Source: ZC4RG30 sp963777735 (GTDB lineage Bacteria; Pseudomonadota; Gammaproteobacteria; Steroidobacterales; Steroidobacteraceae). From it: a DNA stretch of 64,000 nucleotides. This document shows, piece after piece, positions 44,700-53,131 of this stretch. Within the stretch, counting starts at the first letter, position 1. Every line of letters begins with the position of its first letter. The notes beneath the pieces were generated by a model that was not told the DNA's origin, did not search any database, and worked only from the letters and a program-made list of their open reading frames with translations. The DNA lies in assembly GCA_963777735.1 (NCBI GenBank), contig CAVZRQ010000001.1, forward strand, positions 267,355-331,354, in the 5' to 3' direction. The position numbers and the translations under genes are program-made.

Positions 44700-45875
44700 A
44701 TGACAGTTGAAGCGAACAGGGCATCCGGCATCGAAGAGGTCGCATCGGAAGCATGGCGCCTTCGTCTGCGCGCCCTGTGGCCTGCGTCGGTGGCGGTGGA
44801 TCAGCGCGAGCGCTGGCGAGCGGCAACAGGGGCATTGCTCGGAGTCGCCTTTGCTGGCCTTCTGTGCCGCTTCCTAGCGCCGCGGCTGGGTTTTGACGCA
44901 TGGCTGGTGGCCCCGTTGGGCGCAACCGCGCTGTTGGTCTTCGCGTTGCCTGCGAGTCCACAGGCGCAACCGTGGCCTGTGCTCGTTGGCAGCACTCTGG
45001 CGGCATTGACGGGAGTAGCCTGCTCGGTCTGGGTGCCTGATATTGCGCTTGCCGGAGCGCTGGCGGTGGGTGTGTCGATACTGCTCATGTTCGCCACACG
45101 CAGCCTCCACCCGCCTGCCGGTGCGATGGCGCTCTACGCAGTGCTCTCGGGTGCCGAATCCCCGTGGTTCGCGGTGTTCCCGGTGGCCTGCAATGTCATG
45201 CTGCTGCTGGCCATGGGAGTGCTCTACAACCGGATAACAGGGCGCAGCTATCCGCACCGGCAAGTGGCTGCTGCAACCCCAGCGGGCAGCAGGTTCACGT
45301 CGGCAGACCTGGACGCGGCTCTGGCGCATTATGGACAAGTGCTCGACGTGAGCCGTCCGGATCTGGAGGAACTGCTGAAGTTCGCCGAGGCTCAGGCGTA
45401 CCAGCGGCGACTGGGTGATCTGAAATGTGACGACATCATGACCCGTGACGTAGTGACAGCAGATTACGCCATGCCGCTGGAGCAGGCCTGGCGGCTCATG
45501 CGCGAAAGAAGCATCAAGGCATTGCCCGTCGTGGATTCAGCACGTCGGTTGATCGGCATCGTGACTGCCGGAGACTTTCTCAGGCATGCGCAACTTGATG
45601 ATATCGCTGGCCTGCCGGCTCGCCTGCGGCAGTTGCTGCGAGCCAGCACCACTACGCACAGTGACAAGCTGGAAGTGGTTGGACAGATCATGACCCGCAA
45701 GGTGCGCGTAGCGAGCACTGGACGCCCGCTGGTGGAGCTGGTGTCGTTGCTGGCTGAGGGCGGGCACCATCATATTCCCATCGTGGATGAGGGGCTTCGC
45801 CTGGTGGGTATCGTGACGCAGACCGATCTGGTGAGTGCGCTTTATTCCATGGCTCCCGCGCGAGGCGGTCCGTAG
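44700..45875 (+). CDS. HPP-family membrane protein with C-terminal CBS pair
   Basis: A 391-residue protein. Residues 40-180 are the HPP domain with four or five helices, and the name motif SLHPPAGA lies at 135-142. Residues 240-300 and about 325-385 are two CBS domains (DIMTRDVVTADYAMPLEQAWRLM and QIMTRKVRVAS...HHHIPIVDE). Plant plastid HPP proteins have been linked to nitrite transport; bacterial HPP-CBS proteins are uncharacterised, and the CBS pair suggests adenine-nucleotide sensing. It converges on the reductase of the NO module. A nitrite or nitrate related role fits the neighbours but is inference. Confidence 0.82.
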   Translation: MTVEANRASGIEEVASEAWRLRLRALWPASVAVDQRERWRAATGALLGVAFAGLLCRFLAPRLGFDAWLVAPLGATALLVFALPASPQAQPWPVLVGSTLAALTGVACSVWVPDIALAGALAVGVSILLMFATRSLHPPAGAMALYAVLSGAESPWFAVFPVACNVMLLLAMGVLYNRITGRSYPHRQVAAATPAGSRFTSADLDAALAHYGQVLDVSRPDLEELLKFAEAQAYQRRLGDLKCDDIMTRDVVTADYAMPLEQAWRLMRERSIKALPVVDSARRLIGIVTAGDFLRHAQLDDIAGLPARLRQLLRASTTTHSDKLEVVGQIMTRKVRVASTGRPLVELVSLLAEGGHHHIPIVDEGLRLVGIVTQTDLVSALYSMAPARGGP

Positions 45876-45889
45876 CTGCGCACGGGTTT

Positions 45890-46870
45890 CTATCCGGGTG
45901 CTGACGCCCGTGCTGGCTCCAGGAACGGATCGGCATGGATCCGTTCGAACGGCACTCCCGAGAGATAGATTTCGCGTCGCATCTCCCGCACGAACTCCGG
46001 GCGTCCGCACAAGTACACGCGCTGTTCCGCCAGTGTGGAATCACCTAGCCCCAGAACCTGCTGGTCCAGCGGGGTGGCGCTGATGCCTGGATTGTCGGTG
46101 GCGCCGTCCAGCACGCTACCCCACACGGATAACTGCGGATGCGCTGACTGCAGGGTCTGCAGCAGATCCCAGTGATACAGACCTTCCAGTCGACTCGCGC
46201 CATGGAACAGTCGAATCGGTCCCCGATGCCCGGTTGCCAGTGCCGCACGCAGCACACCCAGCAGGGGAGCCAGTCCCGTCCCGGTGCCCGCAAGCAGCAG
46301 CGGGCGATCCGGTTCTTCTGGCCAATAGCTGCATTCGCCGAAGGGGCCGCGGAACTCCATGGCTTTGCCTTCTGCATCACGTAGCCATTGGCTCATCCGG
46401 CCGCCTGCCATCAGAGCCACATGCAGCTCGATCACAGGCGAATCCGGCAGCGATGCAATTGAATATGGCCTCATCAGGCCATCTTCCGGCCGTGCCAGCT
46501 GCATGAACTGGCCAGCGCTGAACTCGAAATCCGCGGGACGGGCGAGGATCACGCGGAGCACCTGCGCACCCAGCGGCTCTACTTCCAGTACCTGGGTGGG
46601 AAACTGGCGTGCGGCATCGCAGCGCGCCACATCCAGCGTCGTCTTGGGTCGGCAGACGCATGCCATGAAGAAGCCTTGCCGCTTCCAGGCCGGCTTGAGG
46701 CCCTGCTGTGCGACGGCGGGAATCTCGCCATCTTCAGCCTTCATCAGGCAGGTCTGGCAGGCACCGTTCCGGCAGAACGATGGCACTGCCACACCTTGCC
46801 GCTCAAGGCACTCCAGCACCGTTTCGCCATCGGGCCCATCAAAGTCCTGACCCTCGAAGCGAATGCGCAT
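45890..46870 (-). CDS. 2Fe-2S ferredoxin-NAD(P)H oxidoreductase
   Basis: A 326-residue three-domain reductase. An N-terminal plant-type ferredoxin domain has C33-x4-C38-x2-C41 and C71. The FAD domain has RPYSIAS (134-140), and the NAD(P)H domain has LAGTGTGLAPLLGVLR and a late VYLCGRPEFVREM. It resembles electron-transfer components of aromatic oxygenases and CDP-deoxyglucoseen reductase. Its start lies 9 bases after the globin stop on the same strand, so the pair is one transcript and the globin is its probable partner. Confidence 0.85.
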   Translation of the reverse strand: MRIRFEGQDFDGPDGETVLECLERQGVAVPSFCRNGACQTCLMKAEDGEIPAVAQQGLKPAWKRQGFFMACVCRPKTTLDVARCDAARQFPTQVLEVEPLGAQVLRVILARPADFEFSAGQFMQLARPEDGLMRPYSIASLPDSPVIELHVALMAGGRMSQWLRDAEGKAMEFRGPFGECSYWPEEPDRPLLLAGTGTGLAPLLGVLRAALATGHRGPIRLFHGASRLEGLYHWDLLQTLQSAHPQLSVWGSVLDGATDNPGISATPLDQQVLGLGDSTLAEQRVYLCGRPEFVREMRREIYLSGVPFERIHADPFLEPARASAPG

Positions 46871-46879
46871 GCGCAGCTC

Positions 46880-47242
46880 CTATCTGTTGAGCACGTCGTT
46901 GCGAGTTGTCTCCGCGATTGCAGCCACTTCGGCGATTTGCGCGTCGTCAGCGCCCAGTTCCTTCAGCGTGGCGCCAAGATTCTGCACCACCGCGTCGAAA
47001 TGCTCGTCGGTGAGCTTCAGGTGCGCGTGGCCAGCACGCATGTCCTTGCCGGAATACTTGTTGGGGCCGCCAAACGCCACGGTCAGAAATGACTTCTGCT
47101 TGGCGTGCTGCTTTTCCATGTCGACAGTGTCGAAGAACTGCTTGATACGCGGGTCACGCAACACCTTCCGGTAGAAAATGTCCACTGCTGCGTTGACTGC
47201 TGCCTCGCCACCAAGGCGTTCGTAGAGAGAAACCTGCGACAT
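46880..47242 (-). CDS. glbN: Group I truncated hemoglobin
   Basis: The start at 47242 (GAGG 8 bases upstream) gives 120 residues, MSQVSLYERLGG..., the standard group I length. A B-helix FY pair (Tyr24, probable B10) and proximal His72 in RAGHAHLKLTDEHFDAVV are visible, with the GGPNKYSGKDM loop of the family. Group I globins oxidise NO to nitrate using bound O2 when given reducing power. Two genes on this transcript, globin then reductase, look like a split flavohemoglobin. An NsrR-like operator stands 25-47 bases upstream. Confidence 0.9.
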   Translation of the reverse strand: MSQVSLYERLGGEAAVNAAVDIFYRKVLRDPRIKQFFDTVDMEKQHAKQKSFLTVAFGGPNKYSGKDMRAGHAHLKLTDEHFDAVVQNLGATLKELGADDAQIAEVAAIAETTRNDVLNR

Positions 47243-47266
47243 GTCTGAAACCTCATGATGACTTTG

Positions 47267-47289
47267 AATATGCATGTGAAATGCTACTT
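47267..47289. promoter_or_regulatory. NsrR-like operator upstream of the globin gene
   Basis: The 23-base AATATGCATGTGAAATGCTACTT matches 18 of 22 fixed positions of the published NsrR 11-1-11 inverted repeat (AAGATGCATTT-N-AAATGCATCTT). The core GCATGT-G-AAATGC is shared with the second site at 47365. NsrR is an Fe-S repressor released by NO. No nsrR gene is in the window, so the host protein would act here. This is a reading by eye. Confidence 0.65.
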
Positions 47290-47364
47290 CAGAGGCGGGG
47301 AAACCGTCAACCGTCCAGGAGTCGCGTTCAGGTTTCGACTCAAGCAACCTGCGTTCTGCAACAA

Positions 47365-47387
47365 AACCAGCATGTCAAATGCGTATT
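47365..47387. promoter_or_regulatory. NsrR-like operator upstream of norZ
   Basis: The 23-base AACCAGCATGTCAAATGCGTATT matches about 16 of 22 fixed positions of the NsrR repeat. A TATTAT (-10-like) at 47384-47389 overlaps its right end, so binding would block RNA polymerase. The norZ ATG is 34 bases downstream. Confidence 0.6.
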
Positions 47388-47420
47388 ATGATCTGACTTT
47401 ACCGAACGGAGATTGATGCG

Positions 47421-49661
47421 ATGCAAACCACGAAGCGTCTGTGGTTGGGACTCGGACTGTTGCTGGTGCTTTCCTTCAGCGTGCTCCTCTGGATGGGACG
47501 GGAGATCTATCACGAAGCGCCGCCACTGCCGCAGCAGGTGGTGACTGAAAGTGGCAAGGTCATCTATACGCGCGCCGATTTCGAGGCAGGTCGCGTGGTT
47601 TGGCAGAGCATCGGCGGCATGCAGCTGGGTTCGGTCTGGGGTCACGGCGCGCTGGTGGCACCGGACTGGAGCGCGGACTGGATGCACCGCGAAGGGGAGG
47701 CCCTGCTGACTCTCCATGCGCAGCGGGAGGGTGGGGCATTCGATCAGCTTGATGCCGAGCGACAGGACGCATTGCGCAGCCGCGTGCGGCAGGCGCAGAA
47801 GCAGAATCGCTACGATCCCGCCACCGCAACCCTGACGATCACCGATGACCGTGCGGCAGCGATCGACACCTTGATTGCGCACTATGACGGTCTGTTTGGC
47901 CGGGATCCCGCCTTCGATGCGCTGCGCGAGACTTACGCCATGCGCGATGGCACCGTGGACAGCACCGAACACCGGCGACAACTGACGGCCTTCTTCTTCT
48001 GGACCGCCTGGGCAGCTGTCACGGAGCGGCCCGGTTCACGCGCCACGTATACGAGCAATTGGCCGTATGAGCCCGCGCTCGGCAACACGCCGACGGCCGG
48101 AACACTGTTGTGGAGCGTGTTCAGCATCGTGTTCATGCTGGCGGGCATCGCGCTGCTGGCCTGGCACTATGTGGCCTGGCATCGCAAGGAACCCGCGCTT
48201 GTGCCGCCAGCACAGGATCCGCTGCAGGATCTGCAGCTGACGCCCTCGATGCGCGCGACGCAGAAGTATTTCTGGGTCGTCATGGCGCTGTTCCTCGTGC
48301 AGATCCTGCTGGGTGCCGTGACAGCCCACTATCAGGTTGAACAGGACCTCTACGGCATGGACCTGTCGTCCGTCCTGCCGTACTCCCTGACCCGCAGCTG
48401 GCATACACAGCTTGCCGTACTGTGGATCGCCACGGCGTGGCTGGGTACGGGTCTGTACATCGCGCCGGCCATATCCGGTCACGAGCCGCGCTTCCAGCGC
48501 CTGGGCGTGAACGTGCTCTTTACCTGCCTGCTGGTGATCGTCATCGGCGCGTTTGCAGGGCAGTGGCTGGCAGTGATGCAGAAGCTGGGTCTTGCGCACA
48601 ATTTCTGGTTTGGGCACCAGGGCTGGGAATACACCGACATAGGGCGTTTCTGGCAGATCTTCCTGTTCATAGGCCTGATCCTGTGGCTGGTGCTGGTGGG
48701 GCGGGCGCTGTGGCCCGCGATGCGCCGCCGCGATCACATGGCGTCGATCGTCGGCCTGCTGTTCCTGTCGACCGTTGCGATCGGGCTCCTGTACGGCGCG
48801 GGACTGATGTGGAGCGAGCACTCGCATCTGTCGGTGGTGGAGTATTGGCGCTGGTGGGTGGTGCACCTGTGGGTGGAAGGGTTCTTCGAAGTGTTTGCGG
48901 TAGCGGTAATCAGCTTCCTGTTCGTGAAGCTTGGTCTCGTGCGGCCCGCAACCGCGACAGTCAACGTGCTGTTCGCGACGGTCATCTTCCTGGCTGGTGG
49001 CGTGCTGGGTACAGCCCATCACCTGTACTGGAGCGGAACCCCCACAGCCGTGCTGGCGCTTGGTGCTTCCTTCTCCGCCCTCGAGGTCGTGCCGCTGGCA
49101 TTGGTGGGTCTCGAGGCGCATGAAACCTGGACGCACAGTCGTGCCACGCCATGGATGGAGCGGTACCGCTGGCCGATCCTGTTCTTCCTGGCGGTGTCGT
49201 TCTGGAATCTGGTCGGTGCGGGCCTGTTCGGCTTCCTGATCAACACCCCCATTGCCCTCTACTTCATGCAGGGGCTCAACCTCACGCCGCTGCATGGACA
49301 TACGGCCTTGTTCGGCGTCTATGGAATGCTTGGCCTAGGCCTGATGCTCTTCTGTCTGCGCGGGCTGCGTCCTGCCGCGGTGTGGCAGCCCGGCCTGCTG
49401 CGCGGGGCCTTCTGGACAATGAACATCGGATTATCGCTGATGGCACTGCTGACACTGTTGCCACTGGGCATCCTGCAACTGCTGGCGGCCATCGAGAATG
49501 GCTACTGGTATGCACGCTCTGCAGAATTCATGAATCAGGGTGTCGTGCATCTGCTGGTCTGGCTGCGCGTCCCCGGAGACACATTGTTCGGAGCGGGGGC
49601 CGTGCTGCTGTCGCTGTTTGTCCTCAAGCTGTGGCTTCAGCCGGGTGGCCGAAAGGCGTGA
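47421..49661 (+). CDS. norZ: Quinol-dependent nitric oxide reductase (qNOR)
   Basis: A 746-residue single-subunit enzyme that reduces 2 NO to N2O with quinol electrons. The N-terminal helix and periplasmic domain (residues 40-220) replace NorC. About 12 more helices follow, with heme-copper-type His ligands in RSWHTQL, HLWVEGFFEV, GTAHHLYW and LHGHTALFGVYG; HLWVEGFFEV also gives the Glu of the FeB site. GGAGA lies 9 bases upstream of the ATG. The next gene overlaps its stop. No nitrite reductase is nearby, so the enzyme probably serves NO defence rather than full denitrification. Confidence 0.95.
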   Translation: MQTTKRLWLGLGLLLVLSFSVLLWMGREIYHEAPPLPQQVVTESGKVIYTRADFEAGRVVWQSIGGMQLGSVWGHGALVAPDWSADWMHREGEALLTLHAQREGGAFDQLDAERQDALRSRVRQAQKQNRYDPATATLTITDDRAAAIDTLIAHYDGLFGRDPAFDALRETYAMRDGTVDSTEHRRQLTAFFFWTAWAAVTERPGSRATYTSNWPYEPALGNTPTAGTLLWSVFSIVFMLAGIALLAWHYVAWHRKEPALVPPAQDPLQDLQLTPSMRATQKYFWVVMALFLVQILLGAVTAHYQVEQDLYGMDLSSVLPYSLTRSWHTQLAVLWIATAWLGTGLYIAPAISGHEPRFQRLGVNVLFTCLLVIVIGAFAGQWLAVMQKLGLAHNFWFGHQGWEYTDIGRFWQIFLFIGLILWLVLVGRALWPAMRRRDHMASIVGLLFLSTVAIGLLYGAGLMWSEHSHLSVVEYWRWWVVHLWVEGFFEVFAVAVISFLFVKLGLVRPATATVNVLFATVIFLAGGVLGTAHHLYWSGTPTAVLALGASFSALEVVPLALVGLEAHETWTHSRATPWMERYRWPILFFLAVSFWNLVGAGLFGFLINTPIALYFMQGLNLTPLHGHTALFGVYGMLGLGLMLFCLRGLRPAAVWQPGLLRGAFWTMNIGLSLMALLTLLPLGILQLLAAIENGYWYARSAEFMNQGVVHLLVWLRVPGDTLFGAGAVLLSLFVLKLWLQPGGRKA

Positions 49662-50077
49662 TCGAGTTCTATCCCGAGGTCCGCTGGGTGCATGTCGCTG
49701 CGGTGGCGGTATCCGGCGGACTATTTGCCCTGCGCGGATTGCTCGTGTTGGCGGGCAAGCCAATCGCGAATCATCTGTCGGTGCGAGTGCTTTCCTGGTC
49801 GATAGATACGGTGCTGCTGACCGCGGCCCTGATGTTGATGAACATGCTGCGTATCCACCCGGGTAACCAGCCCTGGCTCGCCGTGAAGCTGTCGTTGCTG
49901 GTTCTCTACATCGTGTTGGGGAGTTTTGCATTGCGGCGGGCCGCACGGCAGAGGTTTCGCCTGGCCTGGTATCTCGGTGCCCTGGCCGTCTTTCTGCTGA
50001 TGGTGGGCGTTGCAGCCAACCATGATCCACAGGGATGGTTTGCCGGCCTTCACACCGGGATGCCCCTTATTCGATAA
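49658..50077 (+). CDS. SirB2-family membrane protein
   Basis: The GTG at 49658 overlaps the norZ stop (GTGA), giving 139 residues and four predicted helices. The sequence pattern VRWVHVAAVAVSGGLFALRG and MLRIHPGNQPWLAVKLSLLVLYIVLGSFALR is that of SirB2 proteins. The biochemical role is not established. Translational coupling to norZ suggests that it assists NO reductase or its quinol pool; this is inference. It converges on the ABC ATPase gene with 11 bases of overlap. Confidence 0.85.
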   Translation: MIEFYPEVRWVHVAAVAVSGGLFALRGLLVLAGKPIANHLSVRVLSWSIDTVLLTAALMLMNMLRIHPGNQPWLAVKLSLLVLYIVLGSFALRRAARQRFRLAWYLGALAVFLLMVGVAANHDPQGWFAGLHTGMPLIR

Positions 50078-50777
50078 GTCGGCCCTCACCAGCTTCTTCC
50101 TGCGTGCGCCCATCGCGAATGTGATAAATGCGCTTGAAGGTCGGAATGATCTTCTCGTCATGCGTAACGACGATGATCGCTGTCTCGAACTTGCGCGCCA
50201 TGTCGTTGAGGATGCGGATGACTGCCAAGGCGCGCTGGGTATCGAGCGGCGCTGTAGGCTCGTCGGCCAGGATCACCGGCGGCCGATTGACCAGGCCGCG
50301 CGCGATGGAGATGCGTTGCTGCTCTCCGCCGGAAAGCTGTGATGGCATGGCATGAGCACGGTGGTGCACATCCAGCGCCGTCAGCAACTCCAGCGCCGTC
50401 GCACGCGCCTGGTCGTTGGGCACGCCTGCCAGCATCGGCAGCAGCGCCACATTGTCGGTCGCATCGAGAAACGGAATCAGGTACGGCGCCTGAAACACGA
50501 AGCCGATCTTGTCGCGCCGCAGGGCGCGCAGGTCGCGCACTTTCCAGCCATTGTCGTAGATGACGGTATCGCCGAGCAGCATGCGGCCCGCCGTTGGGTT
50601 GACCACAGCGCCCAGGCATTTCAACAACGTGCTCTTGCCGGAACCTGACGGACCGATCAGGCCTACGACCTCACCGGGCGCCACCTGCATGTTCACGTCT
50701 TTTAGGGCATCGACGGCAGTGGGGCCCTCGCCGTAGCGCTTGCTCAGTCCTTCGACACGGATGCCATAGGCGCTCAT
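50067..50777 (-). CDS. MacB/LolD-type ABC ATPase
   Basis: A 236-residue ATPase with Walker A GPSGSGKST, signature LSGGEQQRISIARGL, Walker B VILADEPTAPLD and the switch in VVTHDEKI. The short single domain is typical of LolD/MacB exporters that act with FtsX-like permeases. The Q-loop region reads FVFQAPYLIPFLDA. It is the last gene of a tetR-adaptor-permease-ATPase series. Confidence 0.92.
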   Translation of the reverse strand: MSAYGIRVEGLSKRYGEGPTAVDALKDVNMQVAPGEVVGLIGPSGSGKSTLLKCLGAVVNPTAGRMLLGDTVIYDNGWKVRDLRALRRDKIGFVFQAPYLIPFLDATDNVALLPMLAGVPNDQARATALELLTALDVHHRAHAMPSQLSGGEQQRISIARGLVNRPPVILADEPTAPLDTQRALAVIRILNDMARKFETAIIVVTHDEKIIPTFKRIYHIRDGRTQEEAGEGRLIE

Positions 50778-50780
50778 GGA

Positions 50781-51983
50781 TCAGCCGATGGCTTCGGCTG
50801 GATCGACCTTCAGCGCCATGCGAATGGCAACCAGGCTTGCCAGCACGCAGATAAGCATTACGGCGAAGAACCCGGCGACGGAATCCAGCGGCACCAGCAG
50901 TACGTACTTCGGAAAAAGAGGGGCAGCAAACGTCGAAGTGATCTTGCCCACTGCAAAGCCGATCAGTCCCAGCGCCAGGCTCTGCTGCATGATCATGGCG
51001 GCGATCGTCCGGTTACGCGTCCCGATGAGTTTGAGCACGGCGATTTCCCGGATCTTGTCCATGGTCAGCGTGTAGATGATGAAGGCAACGATTGCTGCGC
51101 TGACGACAGCCAGTATCACCAGAAACATGCTGATCTGCTTTGCGGCCGTAGCGATCAGCTTGCCGATGAGGATGCCTTCCATCTGCACGCGCGTATGAAC
51201 CGTCAGCCGCTGCCAGCGCCGGATGGAATCCGCGACTTCATCGGGTGAATGCCCCGGCTTCAGCGTAACAAGCACGGCGTTGACAAAGGAGTTCGTGGAC
51301 TGCGATGCGATGACGGACTCCAGCAGGCCTGGCACGCCGGGGCGGTTGAAGGCCGGATTGGCCTCGGTGCGTCGGCGGCTCTGCCAGATGGCATCATTGT
51401 TCTTCAGGAACTGTGCTTCCTGGGCATCCTTCAGGGGAATGAACACCATCGGGTCGCCGCCTGAAGACACCATGCGCCGGGTCAACCCCACGACCGTATA
51501 CTGATTGCGGCGGATGGTGAGTTGCTCACCCAGCTTGAGGCCGGTGGCGATGTCTGCCACTGCTTCATAGTGACTGCGGGTGATCTGGCGTCCGGCGACG
51601 AGATAGGGTGGCCACCCTGGTGTCGCGCCTTCGCTGCCTGCTGCGATGCCGACCACCATCGCCCGCACATCGCTCGTTCCTTTGCGAACCTGCATGGTGA
51701 GGTAGGTGACGTTTGCGGCACGCGCGACTCCCGGCATGGCCAGAATGCTCCGGTACGCGTCGTCATTGACACTAGAAGATTCCGCATACGGACCAAGCGT
51801 GTCCTTCTGCACCACCCAGAGATCCGCACCGCTGTTGTCGAGCAGTGCCTTGCCATCGTCCACCATGCCCCGGTACACGCCGGCCATCACCAGTGTCACG
51901 CCGATCAACAGGCCCAGGCCGATGCCTGTAAAGACGAATTTGCCCCAGGCATGCAGGATGTCGCGACCTGCCAGACTGATCAT
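50781..51983 (-). CDS. FtsX/MacB-type ABC permease
   Basis: A 400-residue protein. The start at 51983 gives MISLAGRDILHAWGKFVFTGIGLGLLIGVTLVMAG, one N-terminal helix. A large periplasmic domain (about 45-270) and three C-terminal helices follow, with the MacB-like EIAVLKLIGTRNRTIAAMIMQQSLALGLIG and the end KVDPAEAIG. It overlaps the adaptor gene by 4 bases. With the ATPase and adaptor it should form a tripartite mechanotransmission exporter using a host TolC. Confidence 0.9.
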   Translation of the reverse strand: MISLAGRDILHAWGKFVFTGIGLGLLIGVTLVMAGVYRGMVDDGKALLDNSGADLWVVQKDTLGPYAESSSVNDDAYRSILAMPGVARAANVTYLTMQVRKGTSDVRAMVVGIAAGSEGATPGWPPYLVAGRQITRSHYEAVADIATGLKLGEQLTIRRNQYTVVGLTRRMVSSGGDPMVFIPLKDAQEAQFLKNNDAIWQSRRRTEANPAFNRPGVPGLLESVIASQSTNSFVNAVLVTLKPGHSPDEVADSIRRWQRLTVHTRVQMEGILIGKLIATAAKQISMFLVILAVVSAAIVAFIIYTLTMDKIREIAVLKLIGTRNRTIAAMIMQQSLALGLIGFAVGKITSTFAAPLFPKYVLLVPLDSVAGFFAVMLICVLASLVAIRMALKVDPAEAIG

Positions 51984-53131
51984 CGGGTCGTTCCCGGGAT
52001 GCGCTCGACCACCCGGATACGCCTCCGGGCGTTCAGCGTCCGGTCGCTGTATACGACGATCTGATCGCCACTCTCGAGGCCCTGCTGTACCTGCACGTGG
52101 CCCTCGAGATCTGCCGTTCCGAGCACGACCGCAGCGAACTGCAGGTCGCCGTCGACGATCCGCCACACGCCGGTCTGGTCGCCTGATCGGCGCAGGGCAG
52201 CGTTTGGTATCACCAGTGCGGAAGGCAGGGTCGGAAGGTCTACAGTGATCTCGGCCAGTTCCCCCAGGGGAGGCAGAGGTTCGGGTTGGCCATCAAAGCT
52301 GATCTTGGCCAACGTCTCCTCGGTTACCGCATCGGCCATGATCTCGACCCGAAGTACATGGCCGGGCAGGGCGAGGCCATTGCGCGAACGCAGCACGATG
52401 CGTGCGGGCTGCCCGGCGGCCAGTCCCGCTACGCCAGACTGGTCAAAGCGTACATTGATCCACAGGCTTTTCGGGTCGATCACTTCGACCACCGCCTGGC
52501 CTGCTACCACCGTGGTTCCGGGATCGGTGTTGCGAACGGCCACAACCCCATCGACCGGCGTGACCAGTTTCAGGTTGCGTCGCTGCGATGACAGGGCGGC
52601 GTTGTCGGATTGCGCGCGAGCGAGATCTTCGCGTGCAGCCGCGAGCGCGGCTTCGGCGATCTGCAGCTCCTGCCGCTTGTTCGCGACGACCTCTTCGCTG
52701 ACGAGGCGAGTTGCAAACAGCTGTTCATAACGACGCGCCTGGGACTGCGCGTAATCGTGTCGCGCTCCGACCTCTCGCAGTACTGCCTGCGTGCGTTTGA
52801 ACGCGGACTCCTGCGAACGGACCCGGTCATCAAGATCGACCGGGTCCATCTCGCCGAGTGTCTGGCCGGCCCGCACGGGATCGCCTACCTGCACATTCAG
52901 AAGACTCACGCGCCCCGCAAATGTGGGACCTATCTTGTACGTATGGCGGGCTTCCACTGTGCCGATGCCGAAGAGCGCGGGAGTGATCGATCGGGATTCC
53001 ACTTTCGCAACCGTCACCACCGCCGGGGCGAGCGGCCCCGACCGCAGCGCCACATAGACCAGCAGCGCGAGCAACGGGACCAGGACGGCGATGAGCGCCA
53101 ATGTACGGCGTTGTACCTTGAAGCCCTTCAC
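51980..53131 (-). CDS. HlyD/MacA-type periplasmic adaptor protein
   Basis: A 383-residue membrane fusion protein: an N-terminal anchor helix (residues 10-30), a biotinyl-lipoyl split domain, a coiled-coil hairpin rich in Ala/Arg/Glu (about 105-200), and beta-barrel domains (TPVDGVVAVRNTDPGTTVVAGQAVVEVID). It links the FtsX-like permease to an outer-membrane channel. It overlaps tetR by 4 bases. Confidence 0.9.
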   Translation of the reverse strand: MKGFKVQRRTLALIAVLVPLLALLVYVALRSGPLAPAVVTVAKVESRSITPALFGIGTVEARHTYKIGPTFAGRVSLLNVQVGDPVRAGQTLGEMDPVDLDDRVRSQESAFKRTQAVLREVGARHDYAQSQARRYEQLFATRLVSEEVVANKRQELQIAEAALAAAREDLARAQSDNAALSSQRRNLKLVTPVDGVVAVRNTDPGTTVVAGQAVVEVIDPKSLWINVRFDQSGVAGLAAGQPARIVLRSRNGLALPGHVLRVEIMADAVTEETLAKISFDGQPEPLPPLGELAEITVDLPTLPSALVIPNAALRRSGDQTGVWRIVDGDLQFAAVVLGTADLEGHVQVQQGLESGDQIVVYSDRTLNARRRIRVVERIPGTTR

